Assembly: GCA_020736575.1 (NCBI GenBank)
Contig: JAGPYM010000043.1
Location: forward strand, 136,501-200,500
Length of the DNA stretch: 64,000 bases
Direction of reading: 5' to 3'
Source: Thelonectria olida
Lineage: Eukaryota; Ascomycota; Sordariomycetes; Hypocreales; Nectriaceae
Below are positions 24,625 through 35,789 of the stretch, in pieces. The stretch's first letter is position 1; the number at the start of each line of letters is the position of its first letter. A program made the position numbers and the translations under genes. Under the pieces are notes generated by a model. The model was not told the origin of the DNA. It made no database searches and saw only the letters and a program-made list of their open reading frames with translations.

Positions 24625-27013
24625 TCAATCTACAAACCATCCCCCGTGAAGGTCCAATAGACCCATGCGGTGAGAGTAGATCCTACTTAGCACCAGTGAA
24701 ATGGCCGTGGAATGCAACCGTCTTGTGGCATGTCGGGAAGAGCTCAGTCCTTGGGGGACTGTGCCGGATCCTGGAGTCGATACCGCACGCTGCGCGGCGG
24801 GGCGCGTCTTCTCCGACTGAATCGCAGCTGTTGGCGCTGGTGCGACCGAAACCGTCCGTTGAGCAGTCTTGTTTCCGGTAGTCCCTGCAGAATTTGCCCA
24901 CTTAGACGAAGATAAACCTCCAGTAGGACGGCGCTTGGGCTGAGAAACAGCAGGCCTCTCTGGTTCCCAGTCACTGGCCTCGGTCATGATCACGTCTCCA
25001 TCATCGACATGAGCCCGTGTTGGCACAGTTCGACCACCACTGGGACCACTCTCGAAGACCGCAAAGATGCTCCGAACCCTCGACTGTGTCACAGCAGAGG
25101 TACAGATTGGTAGTCCTTTCATCGCGCTCCAATTGGCTGGGACAACGGCTTTCGTGCGAAGAGATCCGATTTCGGCAGCAGTGTAATGAATTCGACCTAT
25201 CGGCTCAAGCATGTCTTGGGCGTGTTGAGACGCCGCCTTGTTGACATCCTCATTTCGTTTCTTTGGGCCATCGAAACGAGAGTGCATCTTGATTTTGATC
25301 TGGGCCATGTTTCGCAGAACTGCGACAAAGTTCTCTCGGATCTCGTCATCCTCCCCTTCCATGAATCCATGCTGAACCCAGTATTCGATGGCGCCATCCT
25401 CGATTCCTTTGACAACGGACTCAATGAGATGGTCTTCAAGGTAGTAATGAGTAATGACCTCGTCGACCAGATTGACAATGTGTTCCGCTGCATTAAGCAG
25501 GGAGGGAATCTGCGCGTTCCTAACTTCTTCAAAGCCCTGCATGTCGATGAGTTGCTCCTCATCAGCAACAGTCGAGCTATCCCCGGCAAGCGAAGCCGCA
25601 GAAGGAGTGGCCCGTTCTCCTGCAACTGAGGACACATCAGCAATCGAACTTGCAATGGGGGAACCTTCACCGGCGTTGGGTGTGATTTCCTCCTGTGTAA
25701 TTTCGTCGTCTTGAGTGTCCTCGATCGAAGACTTGTGCAATGTGAAGGCATACTGGCTGAGCCTCTTGGTCTCAGCGAGGGTGGAAAATCTCATGTAGTA
25801 AGTGTGTCCGCTGCTGCGGACTTTGAGCTTGCAAAATTCTCCATCCATGACGGGAACCTCGAGTTCCTGCAAAGTGAAGGACTGAGGACCATGCTTCGGG
25901 ATCGATATTTCGATACGAGCTTCATTCTTGTCCGTGTGCACAATGAGCTTTACTCCCGCCTCAAATTTACTGACTTCATACTTTCCTGGGAGTACCTCGC
26001 AGTTTCCGCTGCAAAGAACAACTTCGGGACCAGCAGCTTGCTTGGCGTGCACCTTGAGCTGAAACCGAGTGGTTTGTCCGGCAGCAAAAGTGTGTTGGGT
26101 TCCATTGGGCACTTGTACCTGAACGCCGACAGGCTCCGGGGTTTGGGCGAGGCTTCCATATGAAGGGACAGATGATGGTATCGCAGGATTCGACGTGGGG
26201 GTTTTTTGCAGTCCCCATTGAGCCTGGATCGGTTGAACAGTCGAGCTCGCCTGCTTCAGATTGTGCACTGTGGACACCTAGCCCGGAGTTGCAGGTCTGA
26301 AGTTGCTGGAACGCACAGGTTGGTTGCCTGTATTGCGAGGTCTGACAGCAGGAGCACTGCTTCCATGTTAGTCAACATCTAATGATCCACTCATTAGGCT
26401 TACCGATGGAGCGCCTCTTGTTCTAGGTATTGTTTGGCCAACCCTTTAGCCCATGGGCGGGCATCCTCGATGCTCAGACCTTCAGTCTGGCGAGACTCTT
26501 CGTCATCGATTTCGACTTAACGGCACGTTAGCAATACTGATCAGGTGATAAAAATGATCGACTTGCTGGTCCATTTATTGTTGAGAGAGTCCTTGTAGGT
26601 AGAGCTGTAATGGCTGGTCCCATTCTTCCCACGCGGATCAAATGAAGGGCCTCTCTTCTCGATGTTGCTGAGAGGGAGCTCCTCTTGTCGAACGCGACTA
26701 AGGTCGGCCTGTCTGAAGTTAGCAAGACAGATACAGAGCTTCAGAGGAGATGACGAGGCGAGAAGGAAGCCACGGCGGAGGAGAGGGGAGAATGGACAGA
26801 GCTAATAGTGAGTCGGCGACCCCGTTAGGTGGTGACAGTTCATAGGCCAAAGGAGGGACAGAAAGACAGGAGGGTACTGAAGCGGGATCAAACAGTGTCG
26901 CTGTCGATATGATGCTCTTTTGGTCCCACGCGAGCGTCGAGGTGAAAGGAAGGAAAGGAGACGCGTACCATGCAGGCCGCCGCAACGGTGGAAGGGTTGA
27001 TGTTGTCACTCAT
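24625..27013 (-). CDS. Large five-exon gene of unknown function (in-frame TAG or 39 nt intron)
   Basis: Exons 27013-26969, 26708-26567, 26515-26404, 26359-26317 and 26277-24625 give about 664 residues. The first part (MSDNINPSTVAAACM, then RGPSFDPRGKNGTSHYSSTYKDSLNNKW) is well ordered and protein-like. The next part is Ser/Thr/Pro-rich, then a beta-rich block (about 180-290), a helical block (AEHIVNLVDEVITHYY..., GFMEGEDDEIRENFVAVLRNMA) and a basic tail. No family is recognised. Intron 2 (26566-26516) is GC-AG with a consensus GCAAGT donor. Between exons 4 and 5 there is an in-frame TAG (26278-26280). A 39 nt GTGCGT...TAG intron (26316-26278) removes it. Otherwise the gene would end at 26278 as a protein of about 122 residues and the rest would be separate. 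The extreme C-terminus is uncertain. Confidence 0.62.
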
Positions 27014-28005
27014 CGTGAACTCTTCATAGAGTCGAGCTCAGGTCGCAAGGGGATAGAATCAACATCTGAGCCAAAGTAGTTCCTCTATCCTGAGATGAAG
27101 GTTGCCGGAATGACCCAAGCGGCGATGTTGTGGAGGAAGAGAGAGTGGTCGGGTCCCAGGGAAGACGCGGATTCAATGGGCTATGGCGTGGCACCCGGCC
27201 AGCAGCAATAAACAAAAGGCTCCTAGGAAACAACAACAGCCTTAGGTGAGCCTGTAATAATAGAGAGAATTGTTCGAGGCTGGATGCCGGGCTGAGCGGC
27301 GAACAGGGGTGAGTTGATGGATGAGTTGACAGGGGGTTGAAGGGAGGATGTTGGGGACGTTCAGGCTGTAGTAGCCAATCATGCGTTTATTTCTGCGACG
27401 GAAGGAAGGAAGAGAATAGAAGTTGGGAGAGCTGCTCCTGCTCCGGCCTCTTGGAAACCCTTTTGCCCTCCTTCCCGTCTGGTTGATTCACTCCCAACAG
27501 GCACGTGCACCCTGCGCGCCTTGGAACCTTGGAGGCAGTCGACACTTAGGTTATCCAGGTGCGTATCTGATGACGCGATCTAGAAGCCTATCAAATGAAA
27601 GGACACATTTCAAAAACTAGGTACCTAGGTAAGTAGGTAATCTATATCTTCATCTGTTTCTACCCATTCGTTGCTGCAAGTTTCCGACCTGTTTGCTCAG
27701 AAAGGAGTTCGTTGCCACCACACGTTTGCTACCTTACATAGGTAGAGAATCCTAAGCATTATAATGTTCTTTAAGGTCCGAGAAGTATCGTGATCAATTT
27801 ATGAATATTCTCTGATGTTATTTCTATACGCTTACTAGGTGTCCGGCGCTGCGAACCTCCCTGGTGACTTCTTCCCTCCGCCCTATCCCATTCTTCGGCC
27901 CATTCACTTACCTCCCTCATCCATCCCCGATGCTCCTTCAGCTTTGTTTGCAAAACACACACGTGGGAACGCTGGCATTTCGCATCTTCACCGCAAGAAT
28001 GCCAT
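27014..28005. other. Intergenic between the unknown five-exon gene and the NmrA-like gene
   Basis: Contains the promoter of the leftward gene at 27013 and the palindromic tract CTAGGTACCTAG at 27617-27628. No gene seen. The 86-aa frame at 27771-28031 only overlaps the 3' end of the NmrA-like gene. Confidence 0.5.
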
Positions 28006-29159
28006 CTAAGCAGCGAAATACTTGGCGACAAACCGCTCCAGCGACATCAACTTGGCATCATCCCCCAACTGTCCCTTCGCTTCGGCAGCCTTGGCCTTCA
28101 ACTGGCCCGCAGTCACCACGTCGTTAGGCTCACCATAATACAAGCCGCCTGAGTGCTGACAGAATCCAAACATTCGCTTGACTGTCTCGAAAGCTCCCAC
28201 GCCGAAAGTCTCCATGTCCCTCCAGTTCTCCATGGGTACGAATCGCGCCTTCTGCCCAGTAACTAGATGAGAATTAGTCTCATATCCGACGAAGGAAGTG
28301 TTCATAGGAGGCCTACCTTTCTCAAAGCTACTGGTAAGCTGGTTTAGTCTTGCACCGACACTGATTCCTTGGACCAGACGACCGTTGTACTTTTCCGGAG
28401 CGAGAAACACCCCGTGGACGAGGTCGCCATAGTCATCAATGATGGAGATGAAGGGCACCTCCTCGTTACCTCCCCATCGAGGAACATGCAGGGTAAGAAA
28501 TCCTGACTCATCAGCCGCAAAGGGGAAACCTCCCAGCATGGGGGCAAATTCTTCGACCAGGTGGTTCTCCATGTACCAGCCGGGGCTGACAATGGTGACA
28601 CTCTCGAAGGTGCCCTTGTTCTTTGCATACTCTCCGATTTCATGCTTGTCTGCTAAAGCTTAGTATCGCGTTCTAAGCAGATCGGAAGCACATACCCTCG
28701 AAAGCCTTGTTTGGCACTGCTCCGTTCGTGATCTTGGAAGCCGACTCCATGCCACTGTACACAAAGTGACGAACTCCGGCTTCGGCAGCAGCGTCAACGA
28801 GCGTCTTTCCGAGATCAGTCTCGCTAGGGCCACCAGGTTGGTTTACGGCCTGTCAATTGTGTTAGTCCCTTGCTCGTAACTCATCAGATCTTTAGACTCA
28901 CAGGATCGTCCGAGTTAGTGTTTACAAACACCCCCCAGCTTCCCCTGAAAGCCTCAACAACTTGTTCCTTGACGAAGCCATCAGCCTTGACAACCTCAAC
29001 GCCCTCTGAAGAAAGGGCCTTGGCCTTTTCAGATTCGGGGTTCCGGGTTATGCCTCGGAGGTCAAATGTCTTGTCCTTGTTCTGAAGGAGGGATGCAACG
29101 ACACTACCACCCTGAGAGCCAGTGGAGCCGTACACAGTGATGAGCTTCGTAGAAGACAT
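28006..29159 (-). CDS. NmrA-like NAD(P)-binding protein
   Basis: Four exons (29159-28902, 28849-28696, 28649-28317, 28262-28006) encode 333 residues. The N-terminal Rossmann motif is VYGSTGSQGGSVVASLL (G-x-x-G-x-x-G, residues 10-16), followed by LRGITRNPES, whose arginine favours NADP(H). HFVYSGMESASK keeps the Y-x-x-x-x-x-x-K-like spacing poorly, as in NmrA proteins, which are often redox sensors rather than dehydrogenases. NmrA itself controls nitrogen repression through the GATA factor AreA. Many paralogues, probably including this one, have other or unknown roles in dinucleotide sensing or metabolism. All introns are GT-AG and frame-consistent. A TATA box lies about 130 bp upstream. Confidence 0.9.
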
Positions 29160-30117
29160 TGTAGGTGAATGAATAAGGCTTCAGTGAAATAAGAAGACTA
29201 GGCGAGTGGTGGTGGTGATGACTGAGTTGGTTTGACTGCTGTTGTATTGTTGCTGATGATATCTTCCTCGCAGGGCCAACCCATCATTATATACTACTCC
29301 GCGAAATCAGATCTGGCAACCTATTTCAAAGGCATCAACTCCGCACACCTTCACAATTACCGCTTCGACATGTCCGAGACGCGTCAACAATTCTAATCAT
29401 CACGAACGAACAAGCCCGCAATGTTGAGCAAAAGCCTTCGACCTCACAACGCTAGTACAACAACTCCGCAAGCGACGATGTTGGAGAAACACATCGGCGT
29501 CATACAAGGTTGTTTATTCCCCCGATTCCCCGACCATTATCATTGTGAAGGTACTCAAACAGAATGGACCAATGGGTCAACTTGATGCCGACGGATGATT
29601 TTCTCATCATTCTTCGGGCCACGCATCCCGCGGACACCTTGAAGAGGCGCGGCGTGAGTGCCAAGACCGCCAGTCCACCAAGACGCGTGGTTTCAGGCGG
29701 CGATTATTAATTCAGCCCTACCCAATTACACCACAACTGAGAAGCATACTGTCGGGTTATTATTCGTATAGAATGGGTCCCATGAGCGGAGGAGCGGACT
29801 TTGAGCCTTGACATGGTGAATTGACGATGGAGCTGTCCAAGTCCAACGTCTGCGGTGAAGTTCTTGTGACCTAGCTAGAATCAGAAGGTGTTTAATGTGA
29901 TGCCGCAGACAAGAAGGTTGCTTCCACATGCGAACTGCATGGTTGTGACAGGATTCTGATGGTCTACTTTACAATTGCCAGTTGCCGCAAGGGAAACCCA
30001 CGATCCATGGCCTGGAGACGCAGACGAGCGCACGCTATCCTCTGCTAGCCCTCATTAACTGCCTTTGCAGCAGCCGTTTCCAACAAGCAACACAGTTCAC
30101 CTGGTGTTCAATTACAT
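29160..30117. other. Intergenic between the NmrA-like gene and tRNA-Pro
   Basis: Apart from the NmrA-like promoter, no coding or RNA feature is supported. Confidence 0.5.
29286..29293 (-). promoter_or_regulatory. TATA box of the NmrA-like gene
   Basis: TATATAAT on the minus strand, about 130 bp upstream of the start codon at 29159. Confidence 0.45.
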
Positions 30118-30208
30118 GGTCTGGTGGTCTAGTGGTATGATTCTCGCTTAGGGCAACACCCAAAGCATAGCTTGCGAGAGGTCCCGGGTTCTATTCCCGG
30201 CCAGACCC
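30118..30208 (+). tRNA. tRNA-Pro (anticodon AGG) with a 19 nt intron
   Basis: The cloverleaf can be drawn. The acceptor stem is GGTCTGG pairing with CCAGACC (30201-30207), with discriminator C at 30208. The A-box region is TGGTCTAGTGG. The anticodon stem CTCGC (30143-30147) pairs with GCGAG (30174-30178). The anticodon AGG is at 30150-30152. The B box/T arm is GGTTCTATTCC. A 19-base intron (30154-30172) sits after position 37, the standard place for nuclear tRNA introns, so splicing needs the tRNA endonuclease. A T-rich run (30210-30215) follows, consistent with Pol III termination. Confidence 0.93.
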
Positions 30209-31099
30209 TTCTTTTTGTGCACTGCGTTGGGTGTAATTTTTTAGTGTGCCATATTTTTACTTTCTTTCCAGTCGATTGTTTTTGGTTTTTTTTGTGGTTG
30301 GAAATAAAGCTGCCTCACTTGGTGTGGCGACTGTGGCTGTGTGTGGCGGACGCAGGTGCCCTGAGGCTTAATCTGGTATTCCATTTTACTTCAGCAGCAC
30401 CCATGTGTATCAAGAGGGAGGGAGGGAGAGGCTTCAATAAGAACGGGTTGACTTGGATAGATAATTGTCAGGCATTTCCGCAAAGAGAAACAAAGGTGAT
30501 AGATGAACGAATATACTTAATATCCTCCCGCCGCAAAGGTGCGACTGGCAGTACCGTGGATGGTTCAAGCAACATCACCACAAGGGCGAAGGTTCCAAGA
30601 ATAGATACACCAACCTACAAAGCTGTAATTTGTGTACCAAATTCATACCTGTACGATTTTCTAAATTAGCACAGCGATATTGCTCATTAACGAGCATTGC
30701 ATTTAATGGGAGCTGTATCAACCAGCCTGTACAATGTTGTAGATGTAGGGTAGGGAAACCTAAATGTGTTTGTGGCCCTGAAATGGAAAACTCGCGGCTT
30801 TGTGAAGAATTCTCGGATCCAAGCTATCATTCTACCACAAGCATCTTTCGCACGGGCTTGTTTGCTCAAGGGCGATGATATTGAAGATTGAAGAGATGTT
30901 TTGGAGTTGCTACCTAAAGAAATAATATGACAACCCAGGACCTGGTATACGCGTATATCTTACTCCATTGTGAGCCGGCCTCAGGGAATAAATGAAAAGC
31001 ATGGTACGTATAATATCAGCGTGGAAATGAGAATATAGAACGGAAAATATGTCCCAAGTGTATGCACTTCAGCCGTCTGCCTTGATTGCCTTTAATCCA
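30209..31099. other. Intergenic, 3' of tRNA-Pro and of the membrane protein gene
   Basis: A T-rich stretch after the tRNA (30236-30296), then AT-rich sequence. Open frames here are not protein-like. Confidence 0.5.
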
Positions 31100-32356
31100 T
31101 CATCGCGAGTTATCCGGCAACTCCCATCGCTGAGCAGGTTGTTCAGCCTGCGTAGTATACACAGGCGGAGGGCTTTGCGACTGTCCCGGCAACTCATTCG
31201 GCCGTCCCTCTCCCGAAACCTCCACGCGCGGGCTTTGGCCGTCCATCTCAGGGCGCAGGGCCGTGTTGCCGTTGACCTCGTGGCGGCCCGCGACTTGGAT
31301 GGGTGGGCTGGGCGTCACGGCTGGGAATGGCGAGACTTCTTGGCTGTCGACCTCGTGCTTGAGGCTCTCGCTGTGGAGTTCGTTGGTCTTGGAGACGGGC
31401 GATACGGGCGATACGGTGGAGCTGCCGACGGGTTTTCTGGCGACGGGGACGGCGGCCATGGGGGGAGGGGCTGTGGAAACGTTGTTGTTTGCGCCGGTCT
31501 CTTCGGATGGGAGGGTGCCGGGGGCGCTGCGACGTCGCCTTCTCCAGAACCACCAGCCAAACGCAGCAGCTAGGATAGCCGCGATGGGAATCGCAACGCC
31601 GACGCCAATCTTGACAGAGGAGTTGTCGTCCGAGTCGTCGATGTTGAGGCTTGCAGGAGACCCGTCCGAGTTCACGAACAAGGTTGACGTCGCTTGGACA
31701 ATTACTATACGGTTCGCAACGAGTTAGCATACTATCAATGGTGACGAGAGCGAGTGCAGGCACAGTACCTGAAGCAAGAGCAAAGGCACCGCCGCCATGA
31801 GCAGCAGGAACTTACCCTGCGACTTGGTGGCCCCTGAGCCTCCCTCGGTGGTCTGCGTGACAACAGACCACTCCGTCGTCGTCTCGGAGAGGCCAGAGTC
31901 GGCAGTCTTGCTGGGTTCGGCATCGCTGGTGGCGCTGTCTTCCTCGGCAGAGGACGCCGATGATGCTTCTTCAGTAGCTTCCGCTGGGTTGTACCACTCG
32001 GTGGCGCCAGGTTGTGTGAAGCCGGCACCCATGCAGTAAGAGCCATAGAGGGACTGCATCGAGGTTAGGTCTCGAGTTACGTCTCCTCGTCCACAGTTTG
32101 ACGAGGCGCAACGACTCATCCAGTTGTCGGCAACGGAGACAGAAGCAGCCTGGGTGGCACAGTAGCAGGCGTTCTCGTAGGGAAGGTCGCAGCCCATGAT
32201 CTTGCCCATATCGGTGAGATATGTGGAATACAGGCAGTCTCCGATACAGTCATGTCCGTCCTTGGGAATGTCACTGGAGATGGTGACCGTCTCTGCCCCA
32301 AGAGAGGGCCTCAAGAGAAGTAGTAGAGAGGCGAAGAGGGGCAATAGTCGTGCCAT
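31100..32356 (-). CDS. Type I membrane protein with Cys-rich ectodomain (CFEM-like or sensor-like)
   Basis: Two exons (32356-31816, 31704-31100) encode 381 residues across a 111 nt GT-AG intron. The order is: signal peptide (MARLLPLFASLLLLLRPSLG), a roughly 90-residue ectodomain with eight cysteines (CIGDCLY, MGCDLP, CYCAT, RCASSNC, YCMG), a Ser/Thr/Glu-rich stalk, one transmembrane helix (about 214-234, IPIAAILAAAFGWWFW) stopped by RRRRR, and a Pro/Ser-rich cytoplasmic tail of about 145 residues. The Cys spacing (C-x3-C ... C-x-C ... C-x4-C) is CFEM-like but not canonical. This architecture resembles fungal wall-stress or adhesion sensors, which signal from the wall to the cytoplasm. The specific role is not readable. 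Confidence 0.8.
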
Positions 32357-35300
32357 TTTGGATAGAGTTGGTCTTCACCTGGGACGTTGAAGGGAGTGAC
32401 TTGTAAGTGAGTTATCAACACGTTGCTCACTCTACGATAGTGAAACAGAGGAGAGAGAACAACACAAGACAGCGGGGGAGAGGATGATTAAGAGGCCACC
32501 TGAAGGCCTTGCCATAAGATTGCCCTCATGCGGCCCAGAGTTCCGCCGCGGCTTTGATGCGCCCTCGGAGCACTTGACGAGACTATCTATTGCCTGAACG
32601 AAGGATCCCCCAAGCCAGACTTGGAGTGCAAGCGATGCGCAGGCGGCAGTGGTGCCCAGGATGGATAAGGTTGGGAAGAAGGTTGCCAGGGGTACAGGAG
32701 CTCCCATTGGATACATAGTGTGATATAACGGTCTCACGACCCTCCAAGTGCATACTCCTGGCCGGGGAAGAGAAGCTAATCTTGGCCCTCAAACACCGGT
32801 ATGCTGCAAGTGCACTATATGCAGGTCTAGCCTTGCGGGAAAAAACACCCTCACGTGTCGAGAAAGCAAGGGAAGCCCATGTCTGTCACACTGCACTGGC
32901 GAATAGAAGACGGGTGATCTTGACTTGTCAGTTGGAGGGAGTCGGGAAGTGGGCGGGAGCAGAGGGTTAAGCACGTTGGTTGAGGCCATCACATCTTAAC
33001 GTTGCTGAGGAGACTGATTATCCGTCAACTTTGACGGAGACGTCAGAGAGGTATTCCCGTCCTGCTGTGTCTGGTGCATGTCCTGGAGAGAAGAGGGCTT
33101 TCCATTTCCGTGCCCAGACTAAGGCTGAAGTGTGAAACATCCAAGGCATCGAGTCGGCCTGTGCCAGCGGGAGCGAAAATGACGCCCGTTGGGATTGGAT
33201 GGGCAAACGCCAAGGAGGCGATGTGGAGGAGCTGAAAGAGGGAAGCAGGGAGACGAGGAGGATGGTTGGATGGATACCCGAAGCGAAGTCGACCTAAGAA
33301 GCCCTACCCGAAGGGATCAAGTTTGTGCGGCATTGTTGCTTGATGGATTTTCTCTCTCCGTGCCCATGCCGGCAACATGTTTCTTCCGGATGGACATGGA
33401 GGGAGGGAACCATTCATGGTTGAATTTATAGCTGTCGGGCTGAAGTAGTGCGGCGGGGACTAAGCGAGAAGTTTAAACATGCGGCTATCAGAAGCAAGGC
33501 GAGACGTGGCGGCAAGCGTCCGCAAGGCATTATCTGGGGAGTGATCCGTGATCCACACTCTTCTTGATTCGAGTCGAGACTGGTTGAGAACTTGACGGGC
33601 GCGTCGATCATGGCAGCCGGCGGAACCGATGCCGCGATAGTCGTCCATCCATTACCGACCGATGCCAGCTTGTCGTTGCACCACGGCTCGGGAATGAAGG
33701 GATCCTGCTTGCATAGCCCGTCACACACTCACTGCAAGGGAATGCCATGGGAAGGGAGCATTGGCGCTTGTTGTGCAGCGAGCGGGAATAAGCAAAGACG
33801 CTGCAACGGTCCATGCCAGGGCAGACCACTCGGCCACCACCCAACGACGGAGGGGAAGAGAAGGGAGAATGGGTTTGGTGCCACACGTGCGTTGTATGTC
33901 CACGAGTCGCTGGCTGGACCATGTTGGACGAGCACGAGTGACGACAAGTGAGACCTGAGGCTTGTAGATGAGGAAGAAGAAGAGACTGGTAAGGCGAAGT
34001 CGATGGAGCAGGACTAAGCGAGGTAGCGTGTCACCGACTCACCATCACAGGCACGGAGTCGACTTCGCAAGATGGGTAAGCAGGAACGGACCGCAACTTG
34101 TCTGGTCTGGATGAGGTGGAGATTACTGCGTAGGAAGAGATCCATGATTATGGTAGCAGGCTCGCACAAAACCTGTGGCGAAGTGCAGACGCGAGCATCC
34201 GCCTCGATATTGCAGTTGGATGTTGGCAGTGGCGGTCGATATTTTTGGATCATTGCTGACTTATCAATTTTTCTTTATTTCTCCAGTTGGCTGGGATCTG
34301 GGGATTGCCTGCGTTGCACCGCCTGCTTCACAACGAGGAGCGGATCGAACAAGGTGCGGCACGGAATGATCCAGACCCGGGCGAGGGCGACTCGTGCCCG
34401 AGGCGGCCCAAGATGCCAAGAGCCCGATGACAGGAGGATTGAAGACCAGATTCTTAATCTAGCTGGTGCAAGAGAGAGTCAGAAGTCGGCGACGCTTCAT
34501 TGGCCGTTTGGCGGGCCATCATCAGCCCTTCTGCACCTGCACCGACCTCCCTGCTCACAAGGCGACCCGTGAAGTGCGGGAGGAGAACGCCTTGCCTGAG
34601 AGTTAAAGACTGACGGCTTGTCTGGACCCAGAGACTCAGCAGCTAGAGCAGCTAGACCGCGAGTCTGGCGGGGGTTAGGGGGCTGCGGCTTACATTCGAC
34701 GGGGGTCATGGCTGGCCGCTTGTGTCGGGCTGATGGCTGAATGATGGCTGACGCTGGCTAGTTTGTTGAAGCTGGGAATGAATTGCGAGACGGACGAGGT
34801 GAGAAAGAGGCAGTCATCAATAAGATTGATTAACCCCGAAATGAATTCGCGTCCCTGCTTATCTTTTTTCCCCCTTCCCTCCTCTCCTCTCTTCTTCCTC
34901 CTCCCTCCTCGATCTTCACCTTCCTCTCCACCTCCACCACCTCGCCGATATCACAGGGTCCTCCGCCCCTCCTTCTTGCGGCTACTCCCTCCAGCAACGC
35001 CGTCAATCCTCCCACTACGGTACGGCACCAGTGCCTCGAGCGAGCCATCTCCCGACCTGTGCCCCAAACCCGAGCGAGTGACCCCCCCGATCGACGTCAC
35101 ACAGACTCTCGCAGACCTCTGCAAGGAATTCGCTCCCGCCTCTCTCTCGACTCCTTCCGCCCACTGGACGCTCGCCCAATCTAGCGGAAACAAGAAGGGG
35201 CGCTGATCATCCGGAACCAGCGTTTGAAACACGGTCCCCGTCCCCTTTGGAATTAATCGAGAACTGCGAATAGACGAAGAGTGCGGCTTACTGCTGAGGC

Positions 35301-35789
35301 ACCCCCCTTCATCAGCTCTCCCCACAGACGAGCTGCTGAGCCACTCACCTCCCGGCCAACCAAAGCGTCCTGCCGAGAGCCGCTATCCGCAATCGCTTCT
35401 CTGTGACATTTTCATCAGCTTGAAACCGTCAACTCTTTGTCCTACGAGCCGTCTTTTCTTGGTTCCATCTCATCAATCACCACCCCCCTTTTGTTCAACA
35501 AGGACGTGTGTGTTCGCTGCGGTTTTCCTCTGCCACCCAAGGCATCCAGTTCTGCATTTTTTTTTTTTTTGCTGCGCTGTTGCTGGCCATTGCATTGGCG
35601 CGGCGACGTCGAGAACGTCTGATTCGACCCTGTTGGATCCCCTGGCAACCGTCAAGCGCCATTCTCGCATCTCGAAGCCGGAGCGTCACCTTGGCCGTGC
35701 AGCAACAACACCGTTCTTTGGACCACACCGACCAGAACACAATTCTTCCCCCAGCGAAGCGCCTTAGTTGCGCATAAACTATAGCAATC
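32357..35789. other. 3.4 kb non-coding region upstream of chitin synthase
   Basis: No supported gene. The left end is the promoter of the leftward membrane protein gene. From 34850 the sequence becomes pyrimidine-rich (34860-34960) with a long T run near 35558-35571, typical of a strong promoter plus long 5' leader. Open frames (for example 34763-35206) are low complexity. If transcribed, they would be upstream ORFs. Confidence 0.5.
34860..34962 (+). promoter_or_regulatory. Pyrimidine-rich tract upstream of chitin synthase
   Basis: A roughly 100-base stretch almost wholly C and T. Such CT tracts lie just before transcription starts of highly expressed mould genes. It is about 0.85 kb from the ATG, so a long leader is implied if it serves this gene. 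Confidence 0.4.

Noticed and set aside
34763..35206. 147-codon plus-strand frame before chitin synthase
   Set aside because: Low-complexity Ser/Pro/Phe sequence produced by a CT-rich promoter tract; at most an upstream ORF.
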